Shown here: one piece after another, positions 38,456-46,863 of the stretch
How the letters are laid out: each line of letters opens with the position of its first letter
Position numbering within the stretch: the stretch's first letter is position 1
NCBI GenBank assembly: GCA_003979345.1
Contig: RYVZ01000004.1
Location: 1 to 64,000 of the forward strand
Source: Lachnospiraceae bacterium
GTDB taxonomy: Bacteria > Bacillota > Clostridia > Lachnospirales > Lachnospiraceae
DNA length: 64,000 bases
Direction: 5' to 3'
Program-made: the position numbers and the translations under genes
Notes under the pieces: model-generated
What the model saw: the letters and a program-made list of their open reading frames with translations, nothing else
What the model was told of the DNA's origin: nothing
Database searches by the model: none

Positions 38456-39517
38456 TTATAATATAGCGACGATCTCCAGATTTGGGCGTTCCCGGAGATC
38501 AACGATCCCGTCCGCGGTTTCGATGATCGGACGTGCTAGTTTATCGGGATTGATCATGCGGACTGTTGCGTGGGAGTTCAGGCCATCATTAAGCGTAACA
38601 ACATGTCCGACCTGATGCGCCGCAAGATGCATGAGGATCCTTTTAACAGCGGCTAGATCATATTGATACAGTCCGCCGTGTTCAAAGTTTTGAATGACTT
38701 GAAACGGGTTAAGTGAATTCCGGTAGCTCCGTGCGCTTGTCATGGCATCGTAGCCGTCAACGATCGCCATATATTTGGCAAAGCGGTCGATGGAATCACC
38801 CATGAGTTTATTTGGATATCCGGTGCCATCGTCACGTTCATGGTGCATCAGGGCTGCGTTGATGATATGCTGGTCGATATTTTGGTTCTTTAACAGATCA
38901 TATCCGATCGTTGTGTGCGTTTTCATCCAGTTAAATTCAAAATCGGTGAGCTTCCCGACTTTCCAGATCAGCTTATTTGGGAGTCTGAGCTTACCGATAT
39001 CATAGAGGAAACCGCAGAGAATCATCAGGTTCGTATCGGTTTCGTCAAATTCCAGCCATGATGCGAAAACGCCTGAGATCAAAGCAGCATTCAGGCAATG
39101 TGCGTATGTAATATTGTCCTCGCTCGGCAGCATGCTGTAGAGCATGTCCAGAAGCAGATCGCCGTCCGCGACATTGTCATAGAGAGAGTTGTAGACGGTG
39201 AGCATCAGCCCGGTATTGATCGCCGCTTTCCCCTCCAAAAAGTCATTGATCATGTATTTATAGGCATTCAGCTGAGTCTGGTATTGTTCGGAGAAGCTTT
39301 TGAATGCGCGGCTGCACGCAATCTTTTCGTAATGAGTCGTTGTGTAGTCTTCAGGCTCCATCACGGTAACGACCATGATCTGATAGCGCTTTAACTTTTC
39401 TATCATCATTTGGTCAAGCTTTGTGTGAGCGGAACAGATCACGCCGTTTCTCATGGAAATTGCATCTTCGGCAAGCTCCATTCCTGGCTCTAATGCGACA
39501 GTAGCAATACTGATCAT
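38456..39517 (-). CDS. HD-GYP-type protein with the HD signature changed to YD
   Basis: 353 residues: an N-terminal uncharacterised region (1-130) and a C-terminal HD-GYP domain. HHERDDGTGYPNKL contains an intact GYP triad and KTHTTIGYDLL the next metal His, and H140 matches the first His. The hallmark FLHDIGK reads FLYDIGK (Y172, D173), losing one metal-binding His. It may be a c-di-GMP binder or a weak enzyme. The ribosome site GAAGGGGG is 9 bases upstream. No membrane span is seen. Confidence 0.85.
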   Translation of the reverse strand: MISIATVALEPGMELAEDAISMRNGVICSAHTKLDQMMIEKLKRYQIMVVTVMEPEDYTTTHYEKIACSRAFKSFSEQYQTQLNAYKYMINDFLEGKAAINTGLMLTVYNSLYDNVADGDLLLDMLYSMLPSEDNITYAHCLNAALISGVFASWLEFDETDTNLMILCGFLYDIGKLRLPNKLIWKVGKLTDFEFNWMKTHTTIGYDLLKNQNIDQHIINAALMHHERDDGTGYPNKLMGDSIDRFAKYMAIVDGYDAMTSARSYRNSLNPFQVIQNFEHGGLYQYDLAAVKRILMHLAAHQVGHVVTLNDGLNSHATVRMINPDKLARPIIETADGIVDLRERPNLEIVAIL

Positions 39518-39544
39518 TTGTGAGAACCCCCTTCTTTCTATATC

Positions 39545-39574
39545 ATACTATCAATTATTCTGATAGATTGTCAA
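39545..39574 (-). promoter_or_regulatory. Promoter of the YD-type HD-GYP gene with an embedded inverted repeat
   Basis: On the minus strand: TTGACA, an 18-base spacer and TAGTAT. The inverted repeat CTATCA-N7-TGATAG (39548-39566) fills the spacer and touches the -10, a typical place for a repressor operator. Confidence 0.55.
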
Positions 39575-39651
39575 ATAAAATTCTTGACTTTCAAATTGAA
39601 ATCTTTGGTTTTATGAAAAAGTTTTTGATTTTACTTGATAACTGTTAAAAC

Positions 39652-39680
39652 TTGTCAAGATGTGTTATAGTAATTATATT
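39652..39680 (+). promoter_or_regulatory. Promoter of the 101-residue hypothetical gene/sporulation operon
   Basis: TTGTCA, a 17-base spacer and TATATT. Transcription would start near 39687, so the leader holds little more than the ribosome site. Confidence 0.6.
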
Positions 39681-39701
39681 ATGTTTTTGAGGAAGCAGCC
39701 T

Positions 39702-40007
39702 ATGTGGTTTTATCATCCGCTCCTGATATCGGAGAGTCTGAAGAAAAAAGAAAAGAAGATTTGCAGGAAACTGCGTTTTGGAATCGGAATGACGAACATT
39801 TATGTCATTGTTCTTGGCAGCGGCACAAATCTGTTCGACATTTATCATTGTGCCTTTTTTAAGTTTCGTTTTCTGCGCAGACGCAGACTGTGTGTGATCG
39901 GTCTGGCGGATAGTCATGACGCGGCGGTCTCTATGCTGGCTGAATTTATGGGAGATATTTATCAAAAAACGGGCAATACTGATTTTAAGTCTTATTTTGA
40001 AACTTGA
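39702..40007 (+). CDS. Hypothetical protein, 101 residues
   Basis: Soluble basic protein (KKKEKK and RRRRL clusters) with the stretch IYVIVLGSGTNLFDIYHCAF. No known domain is recognised. The ATG at 39702 is chosen over upstream ATGs because GAGGAAG lies 6 bases before it and the promoter -10 at 39675-39680 would place the transcription start after them. It is 7 bases upstream of the DUF2953 gene, so it may share the sporulation context. Confidence 0.65.
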   Translation: MWFYHPLLISESLKKKEKKICRKLRFGIGMTNIYVIVLGSGTNLFDIYHCAFFKFRFLRRRRLCVIGLADSHDAAVSMLAEFMGDIYQKTGNTDFKSYFET

Positions 40008-40014
40008 GGTTATT

Positions 40015-41052
40015 ATGCTACATATCCTGTTACTTTTGTTGAAAATCATAGGAATCGTACTGCTTGCGCTAATTGGACTGTTCGTGCTGGTCATTCTGCT
40101 CGTGTTGTTTGTTCCGGTTCGCTATGACCTGCGTGTGGAGGAAAAGGAGAGTATCTTTGTGCGGACGCGCGTGTCGTGGCTTTTGCATCTGTTGCATGCA
40201 TCAGCAGTGTACGATGGCGAATTTCGTGTGGTCATCAGGCTGTTTGGCATTCCGGTCAGACGGATTCCGGCGCCGCAGAAACCTGTTAAGGAAAAGAAAC
40301 AAAGCGGCAAAAAACAGACCAAGAAAGATGCAGGAGAAGCGTCTTACGCCGGACAGGGGATATCAATACCGGAGGATGCCGGACCGGATACCTGTAGTAT
40401 TGCGAAAACGGACGGGGCGCAAAGTGCCGGCAGTGCCGCGATACCGGCCCCGGAAGCAGACGAGGGCAGCAATGCGGACGGGAACGAGCCGAAAGAGAAC
40501 GGCGCCGATACGGAAAGTATCGGGCAGACGGAGGCGGACGGAACCGTATTCGGGGAGTCAGAAGCCGAAAAACGGTCGTTTTTTCAAAAGCTTGCGCGGT
40601 TTTTCAGGGCTGTACGCGCTTTCTTTTCTAAGATTTTATACACAATCCGTCACATCTGTGATAAGATAGAAACGGTCAGGGAGACGATCGCATATTATTT
40701 GGAAGTATTAAAGAGCGATGAAGGGCAACGGACGTTTGCATTGGTGAAACAGGAGCTTGGGAAGCTGCTGCGCCATATCGCCCCGACAAAACTGAAAGGG
40801 AACCTGACGATCGGCATGGACGATCCGGCGGCAACCGGACAGATCATTGCTATTTTGAGTATGTTCTATCCGATCTATGGGGATAATGTGAGCATCACCC
40901 CCGATTTTGATGAGAAACGGATCGAGGGCAGCCTGTATCTGAAGGGACGCATCCGGGCGATCACACTAATCCGCATTGCATGGCGTATTTATTTTAATAA
41001 GGATATGAAAAAATTTCTGCACATGTTAAAAAGGGAGGAAAATAAAGCATGA
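40015..41052 (+). CDS. DUF2953 family sporulation-associated membrane protein (YtfI-like)
   Basis: 345 residues with one or two N-terminal spans (about 1-33, Leu/Ile/Val-rich) then VPVRYDLRVEEKES and RTRVSWLLHLLHA. A low-complexity acidic linker (about 90-185) and a C-terminal domain ending in SLYLKGRIRAITLIRIAWRI (20 residues) follow. DUF2953 genes pair with ytfJ in Bacillus and clostridia, as here by a 4-base overlap. The linker is longer than I would expect for the family. The start is the ATG behind TGAGGT; the frame is open further upstream through the preceding gene. Confidence 0.85.
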   Translation: MLHILLLLLKIIGIVLLALIGLFVLVILLVLFVPVRYDLRVEEKESIFVRTRVSWLLHLLHASAVYDGEFRVVIRLFGIPVRRIPAPQKPVKEKKQSGKKQTKKDAGEASYAGQGISIPEDAGPDTCSIAKTDGAQSAGSAAIPAPEADEGSNADGNEPKENGADTESIGQTEADGTVFGESEAEKRSFFQKLARFFRAVRAFFSKILYTIRHICDKIETVRETIAYYLEVLKSDEGQRTFALVKQELGKLLRHIAPTKLKGNLTIGMDDPAATGQIIAILSMFYPIYGDNVSITPDFDEKRIEGSLYLKGRIRAITLIRIAWRIYFNKDMKKFLHMLKREENKA

Positions 41053-41447
41053 CGGAGAATAACTTTGCACAGGTAATGGAGTCGCTTTTTAAGGGCATGG
41101 ACGCTTTTTTATCCGCAAAGACGGTAGTAGGAGAGGCGACGAAGATCGGCGATATCATTATCCTGCCGCTCGTGGACGTTTCATTCGGCGTCGGGGCGGG
41201 TGCCTCCGCAGGGGAAAAGAAGAATGGCGGTGGCGGCGGCATGACAGGGAAAATGTCGCCGAGTGCCGTGCTTGTCATCAAACCGGACGGTTCGACCAAA
41301 CTTGTAAATGTCAAGAATCAGGATACGATGACGAAGATCCTTGATATGATACCGGATGTGATCGATAAGATTACCAAAAAGAAACAGGGCGCGGATGATG
41401 ATTTCAGCGACGATGACGCGATCGACGCGGCATTTCCCGAGGAATAA
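41049..41447 (+). CDS. ytfJ: Sporulation protein YtfJ / GerW family
   Basis: 132 residues with the conserved GDIIILPLVDVSFGVGAG motif, a Gly/Ala-rich flexible loop (GGGGG) and VLVIKPDGSTKLV. In Bacillus the protein is made in the forespore and is needed for normal germination. The C terminus is acidic. It implies that the organism forms spores, although this window alone cannot show that the whole pathway exists. Confidence 0.92.
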   Translation: MTENNFAQVMESLFKGMDAFLSAKTVVGEATKIGDIIILPLVDVSFGVGAGASAGEKKNGGGGGMTGKMSPSAVLVIKPDGSTKLVNVKNQDTMTKILDMIPDVIDKITKKKQGADDDFSDDDAIDAAFPEE

Positions 41448-41451
41448 AGAA

Positions 41452-41471
41452 ATCCGCACGGCGGATCTTTT
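41452..41471 (+). terminator. Weak intrinsic terminator after ytfJ
   Basis: ATCCGC and GCGGAT with a 3-nt loop, followed by C and four T. Confidence 0.55.
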
Positions 41472-41521
41472 CGGGGTAACAATTGGTAACAAAACGGGTT
41501 CTATGCGCATATCATTATAAT

Positions 41522-41665
41522 ATGAAGAAACTGATCGGTTTTGTCCTGATCTGGATTTCTGTCGGAATGGTTTTTATGATGTTTCTGCCGAACCTGTTTT
41601 GGGGGATTTTGTTCAGTGTACTGTTGTTTATTGTAGGGTATCGGTTATTTATGTGTGACTGCTGA
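41522..41665 (+). CDS. 47-residue small membrane protein
   Basis: MKKLIGFVLIWISVGMVFMM at the N terminus and a second hydrophobic half separated by PN make a probable two-span hairpin protein ending in CDC. It has no visible ribosome site; a TATAAT sits immediately before the ATG, so the mRNA start and the translation start are both uncertain. The stop codon overlaps the next start codon by one base, which suggests coupling to the J-like gene. Confidence 0.6.
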   Translation: MKKLIGFVLIWISVGMVFMMFLPNLFWGILFSVLLFIVGYRLFMCDC

Positions 41666-42102
41666 TGGATAAGAATTGGGACAGACAAAACAAACAAAAT
41701 TTCATAGACGTAGAGCGGATGCGGCTGGATATGGAGCGACGCGTGCTAAAAGAGCAGAGTGCGCTGTTCGACCAAAAGCTTGAGATTTTGAAGGAAGCTT
41801 ATGTCCAGCTCGATAAGGACAGACGTAAGGTTGAGTGGGAAAAGCTGAAACTCAAAGCGGAGCAGGATCATCAGGAACACCAGAAGCGTGATGAAGCGTA
41901 TGGCGCGCGGCATGAGGCGGACGCATCCGTGTTTTTTAAGGGTGCGAACAATCAGCTCGCCCTGAAAAAACGTTACCGTGACCTGATCAAGATTTTTCAC
42001 ACGGACAACCTCTATGGAGATAAGGAAACGCTGCAGGCGATCAATCGGGAATATGAGCGGCTGCAGAAGCGTTATGACGTTCCGTGGCGAAGATATTCAT
42101 AA
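41665..42102 (+). CDS. J-domain-like protein with HTD in place of HPD
   Basis: 145 residues. Residues 15-85 form a charged coiled coil. Residues 100-138 resemble the second and third helices of a DnaJ domain: KKRYRDLIKIFHTDNLYGDK followed by AINREYERLQKRYD, where DnaJ has HPD-(K/N) and then the ALNEAYE-like helix. The Pro of the HPD motif, essential for stimulating DnaK in classical J-proteins, is Thr here (H112 T113 D114). It could be a J-like protein with another role. It is cotranslated with the small membrane protein upstream. Confidence 0.75.
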   Translation: MDKNWDRQNKQNFIDVERMRLDMERRVLKEQSALFDQKLEILKEAYVQLDKDRRKVEWEKLKLKAEQDHQEHQKRDEAYGARHEADASVFFKGANNQLALKKRYRDLIKIFHTDNLYGDKETLQAINREYERLQKRYDVPWRRYS

Positions 42103-42107
42103 CTTGT

Positions 42108-42141
42108 ATTTTATAATAAATTAAAGATTTTATTATAAAAT
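42108..42141. repeat. AT-only inverted repeat with 12-bp arms
   Basis: ATTTTATAATAA and its exact complement TTATTATAAAAT are separated by 10 bases, just after the J-like gene. It may be a weak terminator or simply an AT-rich cruciform-forming spacer. Confidence 0.6.
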
Positions 42142-42153
42142 GATATTTTTCTC

Positions 42154-42182
42154 TTGAAATATAGAAACGTTTCTGCTATGAT
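42154..42182 (+). promoter_or_regulatory. rpmB promoter with a palindromic operator-like core
   Basis: TTGAAA, a 17-base spacer and TATGAT. The spacer contains the perfect palindrome AGAAACGTTTCT (42163-42174), with the central CG typical of LacI-family operators. Confidence 0.65.
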
Positions 42183-42229
42183 ACCATTGTTGTGATTTTT
42201 TAGAAATACATCGTGTGGGAGGTGTTAAG

Positions 42230-42415
42230 ATGGCTAAATGTGACGTTTGTGGCAAGGGTGTTCATTTTGGTAATGCAGTCAGCCATTCTCATAGAAGATC
42301 GAATCGTATTTGGAATTCTAATGTGAAGAGCGTAAGATGCAAAGTAAACGGCGCGTCTAAGAAACTGCATGTCTGCACAAGATGTCTGAAATCCGGTGCA
42401 GTAGAAAGAGCATAA
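42230..42415 (+). CDS. rpmB: 50S ribosomal protein L28
   Basis: 61 residues of the zinc-ribbon (C+) form: CDVC near the N terminus and CTRC near the C terminus supply four cysteines, and VSHSHRRSNRIW is the family signature. GGGAGGTG stands 6 bases before the ATG. A GTG at 42215 overlaps this ribosome site and is rejected. It is monocistronic between its promoter and the terminator. Confidence 0.96.
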   Translation: MAKCDVCGKGVHFGNAVSHSHRRSNRIWNSNVKSVRCKVNGASKKLHVCTRCLKSGAVERA

Positions 42416-42430
42416 GAATGGCAGACCGGA

Positions 42431-42460
42431 AAGAGTTTCGCTATGCGGGACTCTTTTTTT
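42431..42460 (+). terminator. Intrinsic terminator after rpmB
   Basis: AAGAGTTTCGC pairs with GCGGGACTCTT (two G-U pairs) around a 3-nt loop, then five T. Confidence 0.9.
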
Positions 42461-42471
42461 CGTAAAATAAT

Positions 42472-42499
42472 TTTACTTTTGCCTATACATGTGTATAAT
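42472..42499 (+). promoter_or_regulatory. Promoter of the Gls24-YloV operon
   Basis: TTTACT, a 16-base spacer and a perfect TATAAT, followed by a leader of about 30 nt. Confidence 0.55.
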
Positions 42500-42535
42500 A
42501 TACATAGATGCTTTTGCAAGGAATGGAGGGTTATT

Positions 42536-42892
42536 ATGAAGGGTACGATGAACACACATCTTGGTAACATCGTGATCGACGCAGAAGTCATTGCCCAGTA
42601 TGCAGGAAGTGTAGCTGTCGAGTGCTTCGGTATTGTCGGAATGGCATCCGTCAATGTAAAGGACGGGCTTGTAAAGCTGCTTCGCAGGGAGACGATCACA
42701 CACGGAATCCAAGTTGCGGTGAACCATAATAAGCTTTATCTTGATTTTCATGTGATCGTTGCGTACGGCGTCAGCATCCTTGCCGTTTCCGACAATCTGA
42801 TCGATAATGTAAAATACAAACTGGAACAATTTACCGGACTTGAGGTTGAGGAAATCAACATCTTTGTCGAGGGTGTCCGTGTGATTGATTAA
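42536..42892 (+). CDS. Asp23/Gls24 family envelope-stress protein (YloU-like)
   Basis: 118 residues matching Asp23/Gls24: THLGNIVIDAEVIAQYAG, GIVGMASVNVKDG, and the C-terminal VKYKLEQFTGLEVEEINIFV. Such proteins are soluble, often membrane-associated through partners, and linked to envelope homeostasis. The rpmB-yloU-yloV-recG order matches Bacillus subtilis. The ATG follows GGAGGG at 5 bases; the longer open frame upstream crosses the promoter and is not used. Confidence 0.92.
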   Translation: MKGTMNTHLGNIVIDAEVIAQYAGSVAVECFGIVGMASVNVKDGLVKLLRRETITHGIQVAVNHNKLYLDFHVIVAYGVSILAVSDNLIDNVKYKLEQFTGLEVEEINIFVEGVRVID

Positions 42893-42905
42893 GGAGGATA
42901 GAGTC

Positions 42906-44630
42906 GTGGCTTCAAATTCAGTGGATGCTAAGATGTTGACAAAGATGTTCTTAGCCGGCGCTAAAAATCTGGAAAGTAAAAAGGAATGGATCAATGAGCT
43001 GAATGTATTCCCTGTACCGGACGGAGATACCGGAACCAACATGACACTGACGATCATGTCTGCGGCAAAAGAGGTAACTGCGCTTGGCGACAGTACAGAT
43101 ATGAAAGCGATCTGCAAGGCGATCTCCTCAGGGTCACTGCGCGGCGCGCGGGGAAACTCCGGTGTTATTTTGTCCCAGTTGCTGCGTGGGTTTACAAAAG
43201 TGGCTGCGGATTTCGATGAGCTTTCGATCCCTGTGCTTGTCGAAGCGATGGATAAAGCAGTGGAAACGGCGTATAAGGCCGTTATGAAGCCGAAAGAGGG
43301 AACGATTCTTACGGTCGCAAAGGGAATTGCAACCAGGGCAGGAGAGCTCTGTGATGAGGGTGTGACAGATCTTGGTATGTTTATCGAGGAGTGCATTACA
43401 TACGGTAATGAAGTCCTCGCCCGTACACCCGAAATGTTGCCGGTATTAAAGCAGGCAGGAGTTGTTGACTCTGGCGGTCAAGGACTGATGCAGGTCATGG
43501 CAGGTATTTATGACGCTTATTGCGGGAAGGAGCTTGATTTAACGATCCAGGATGCTCCGCGGTCTGCGTCTGTTGGAGTCGCGTCTTACTCTTCCAATCT
43601 TCAGGTACAGGCGGATATGGAGATAAAGTACGGCTATTGCACCGAATTCATCATCCTTCTGAGTAAGACATTTAATATCAAACATGAGATTGATTTCAAA
43701 GAATTTTTGGAGTCTATCGGCGATTCCATTGTACTGGTAGCGGATGATGATGTCGTGAAGGTTCATGTGCATACGAATGATCCGGGACTTGCGATCCAGC
43801 GTGCTCTGAAATACGGTCAGCTTTCTAATATGAAGATTGACAATATGCGCATGGAGCATCAGGAAAAGCTGTTCAAGATGAGCGAAAAAGGTCAGATGCA
43901 GGAGATTTTGCAGGCAGAGGAGATCTCCACCGCAACACCTGTTCAAGATACAGCTATGGCACAGCCGCCGAAGGAAGTCGGATTTATCGCGGTTGCTGCC
44001 GGCGACGGCATGGCGGAAATCTTTCAGGGACTGGGCGTTGATTTTGTGATCTCCGGCGGACAGACAATGAATCCGAGCACGGAGGATATGCTGGAAGCAA
44101 TCGCGAAAGTGAATGCAGAGCATATTTTTATCCTTCCAAATAACAAAAATATTATCTTGGCGGCTAATCAGGCTGCGGATCTGACAGAAGATAAAAATAT
44201 TTATGTCGTTCCGACGAAAACCATACCGCAGGGTATCACTTCGGTGATCAACTATACAGCGGATGTTTCGCCCAAAGAGAATCTGGAGGTCATGAAACAG
44301 GAAATAGAGTCGGTAAAGACCGGTGAAGTGACTTATGCGATTCGAGATACGATTTTGGACGGCAAAGAAATCCGCAAAGATGACTTTATGGGTATCGGCG
44401 ATCATGGATTATTGGCAGTATCAACGGAGCTTGTCAAAACGACGTGTGAGATGATCGATGCCATGATGGATGATGATGTTGAACTGATCAGCATCTATTA
44501 TGGTGCGGACGTTACGGAGGAAGATGCCGAGAAACTTCGCGGGATTGTTGAAGAGCGCTATTCTTCCTGTGATGTGGAGCTGCAGTATGGAGGTCAGCCT
44601 GTATACTACTATATTGTTTCCGCAGAATAA
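42906..44630 (+). CDS. DAK2 / FakA-like fatty acid kinase domain protein (YloV)
   Basis: 574 residues. The N-terminal DhaL/DAK2 domain has the ATP/Mg motif FPVPDGDTGTNM (35-46) and GSLRGARGNSGVILSQ. A middle domain and a C-terminal DegV-like region (PKEVGFIAVAAGDGMAEIF) follow. Characterised FakA proteins phosphorylate DegV-bound fatty acids for phospholipid synthesis; no DegV gene is next to it here. The start is GTG, 8 bases after AAGGAGG, within 13 bases of the Gls24 stop. Confidence 0.9.
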   Translation: MASNSVDAKMLTKMFLAGAKNLESKKEWINELNVFPVPDGDTGTNMTLTIMSAAKEVTALGDSTDMKAICKAISSGSLRGARGNSGVILSQLLRGFTKVAADFDELSIPVLVEAMDKAVETAYKAVMKPKEGTILTVAKGIATRAGELCDEGVTDLGMFIEECITYGNEVLARTPEMLPVLKQAGVVDSGGQGLMQVMAGIYDAYCGKELDLTIQDAPRSASVGVASYSSNLQVQADMEIKYGYCTEFIILLSKTFNIKHEIDFKEFLESIGDSIVLVADDDVVKVHVHTNDPGLAIQRALKYGQLSNMKIDNMRMEHQEKLFKMSEKGQMQEILQAEEISTATPVQDTAMAQPPKEVGFIAVAAGDGMAEIFQGLGVDFVISGGQTMNPSTEDMLEAIAKVNAEHIFILPNNKNIILAANQAADLTEDKNIYVVPTKTIPQGITSVINYTADVSPKENLEVMKQEIESVKTGEVTYAIRDTILDGKEIRKDDFMGIGDHGLLAVSTELVKTTCEMIDAMMDDDVELISIYYGADVTEEDAEKLRGIVEERYSSCDVELQYGGQPVYYYIVSAE

Positions 44631-44676
44631 AGAGGATGCGTTTTGCTTTTTCTCCACAATATGCAGGCAAAAACAG

Positions 44677-44704
44677 ATGGGGCTGTCGGGACAGCCCCAT
44701 TTTT
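44677..44704 (+). terminator. Strong intrinsic terminator after yloV
   Basis: A perfect 10-bp stem ATGGGGCTGT/ACAGCCCCAT with a 4-nt loop, followed by four T. Confidence 0.92.
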
Positions 44705-44795
44705 GCAAATCATAAATGGTTCATATACCCGTCATTGTGCGAAAGCAGCGCAGAAACGGGATAAGGATTGAAAAATAACAGCATGGAGGCTGACG

Positions 44796-46841
44796 ATGAC
44801 AGATTTGACAAGCTCTGTGACCGAATTAAAGGGAATCGGTCAGAAATATGCGCAGCTGCTTGAAAAGTTGAACATTGTTACCGTATATGATCTGCTCACG
44901 TATTATCCGATGCGATATGAGGCATATCCGAAAATCCAACGCATTCAGGATGTAGCGGCTGATGAAAAGCAGGCGGTAAGCGGAATCGTGACAGGTTCTG
45001 TCAGCATTCGCAGGGTCCGGAGCCTTTCCATACTGACATTTTCCCTGAGCGATGAAACGGGCGTCATGCCGATGACGATTTTTAACATGCCGTATCTGCG
45101 TAATACCGTAACTGCCGGGAAACGGTTTGTGTGTTATGGCAGGGTACTGAACAAGGGAAATAAAAAAGTGATGGAGCAGCCGGTATTGTTTAAGCCGGAG
45201 GATTATCTGTCACTTGCAGGAACCCTTCAGCCGCGGTATCATACTGTAAAAGGTATCACGGCTAAAACGATCCTTGGCGCAATAAGAAAAGCATTGGATT
45301 CTGTTTCTGATCTGCCGGATGCAATGCCCTATGAGATCCGAAAGCGCTATGATCTCATGGAATACCGTGCAGCGGTAGAACGGATTCATTTCCCCTCTAC
45401 GATGGATTTTTATATGGAGGCCAGACGGCGGCTTGTTTTTCAGGAATTCTTATATTTTCTTGTGCAGATGAAAGCAGAAAAAGCAGCCGGCGTGCAGATA
45501 CCGAACGCTTACCCGCTTCTTGCAGTGGCGCAGACAAAGCGGCTGATCGAAAGCCTTCCGTATCGTCTGACTGATGCACAGATGAGAGTATGGGGGCAGA
45601 TCGAGGCCGATCTGCAGGCGGATGTCGTCATGAATCGTCTGGTTCAGGGAGATGTCGGAAGCGGAAAGACGATTGTTGCCGTGCTTGCCCTGCTTATGAC
45701 TGTGTCTAACGGTCTGCAGGGGGCAATGATGGCACCGACAGAAGTGCTCGCAAGGCAGCATTATACCGCGGTCAAAGAGATGACGAAGCGCTATGATCTC
45801 CCGTTTGTGCCGGTTCTTTTAACGGGCTCGCTCACAGCAAAAGAAAAGCGGGATGCTTATGCTGCAATGGAGGAGGGGACCGCAAATGTCATTATAGGAA
45901 CCCATGCACTGATACAGGAAAAGGCGCGGTATCATAGTCTTGCGCTTGTGATCACCGATGAGCAGCACCGTTTTGGCGTACGTCAGCGCGAAGCATTGGC
46001 TGAAAAAGGGGCGATGCCCCATATTCTGGTCATGAGCGCGACGCCGATTCCGCGCACACTGGCGATGATACTATTTGGAGATCTGAGTATTTCCACAATC
46101 GATGAGTATCCTAAGAACCGCATTCCGATCAAAAACTGTCTGCTGAACAGGAATAAAAGGGAGAGCGCCTATCATTTTATAGAAAAACAGGTGAAAGAAG
46201 GCAGACAGGCCTATGTGATCTGTCCGATGGTGGAGGAGGGCGTTTCCGAAGAGCTGGAAAATGTTGTAGCGTACACGGACAAGCTGAGAGAAGTTTTTCC
46301 CGAAAGCATCCGGATTTCTTATCTGCATGGAAAAATGAAAAACGCGGAGAAGAACCGCATTATGGATGCGTTCGCGGCGCATGACATTGATATTTTGGTA
46401 TCCACGACAGTCGTGGAAGTCGGTATTGATGTGCCGAATGCAACGGTCATCCTGATCGAGAATGCGGAGCGCTTCGGGCTGGCAGGTCTGCATCAGCTTC
46501 GCGGCAGGGTCGGCAGGGGCGTCCATCAGTCGTATTGTATTTTTATGACGGACAGCAGTGCAAAGGAGACGGAAGAACGGCTTGATATTCTGGTTCATTC
46601 CAATGATGGTTTTTTAATTGCAAATGAGGATATGCGGCTGCGTGGTCCGGGTGATCTTTTCGGTATTCGTCAGAGCGGCATTTTATCGTTCAGACTGGGC
46701 GATATTTATCAGGACAGCGCACTCTTAAAACAGGCGGCGGAATGCGCTGATGCCGTGATCGCAAAAGAGGAGCTGCTTACGCCGATCATGCAGGATATTT
46801 CACGGTATACGGGAAACATGCCGGATTATAGAACGATTTAA
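44796..46841 (+). CDS. recG: ATP-dependent DNA helicase RecG
   Basis: 681 residues. Wedge/OB domain (about 60-180), then superfamily 2 motifs: Walker A VQGDVGSGKTIVAVLAL, APTEVLARQHY, Walker B ITDEQHRFGVRQR, MSATPIPRTLA, and the C-terminal QLRGRVGRG. It remodels stalled forks and Holliday junctions. GGAGG lies 8 bases before the ATG. It completes the conserved rpmB-yloU-yloV-recG order; the serine dehydratase genes that intervene in Bacillus are absent. Confidence 0.96.
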   Translation: MTDLTSSVTELKGIGQKYAQLLEKLNIVTVYDLLTYYPMRYEAYPKIQRIQDVAADEKQAVSGIVTGSVSIRRVRSLSILTFSLSDETGVMPMTIFNMPYLRNTVTAGKRFVCYGRVLNKGNKKVMEQPVLFKPEDYLSLAGTLQPRYHTVKGITAKTILGAIRKALDSVSDLPDAMPYEIRKRYDLMEYRAAVERIHFPSTMDFYMEARRRLVFQEFLYFLVQMKAEKAAGVQIPNAYPLLAVAQTKRLIESLPYRLTDAQMRVWGQIEADLQADVVMNRLVQGDVGSGKTIVAVLALLMTVSNGLQGAMMAPTEVLARQHYTAVKEMTKRYDLPFVPVLLTGSLTAKEKRDAYAAMEEGTANVIIGTHALIQEKARYHSLALVITDEQHRFGVRQREALAEKGAMPHILVMSATPIPRTLAMILFGDLSISTIDEYPKNRIPIKNCLLNRNKRESAYHFIEKQVKEGRQAYVICPMVEEGVSEELENVVAYTDKLREVFPESIRISYLHGKMKNAEKNRIMDAFAAHDIDILVSTTVVEVGIDVPNATVILIENAERFGLAGLHQLRGRVGRGVHQSYCIFMTDSSAKETEERLDILVHSNDGFLIANEDMRLRGPGDLFGIRQSGILSFRLGDIYQDSALLKQAAECADAVIAKEELLTPIMQDISRYTGNMPDYRTI

Positions 46842-46863
46842 CAAGACGACAGGGAGGTTTTTC

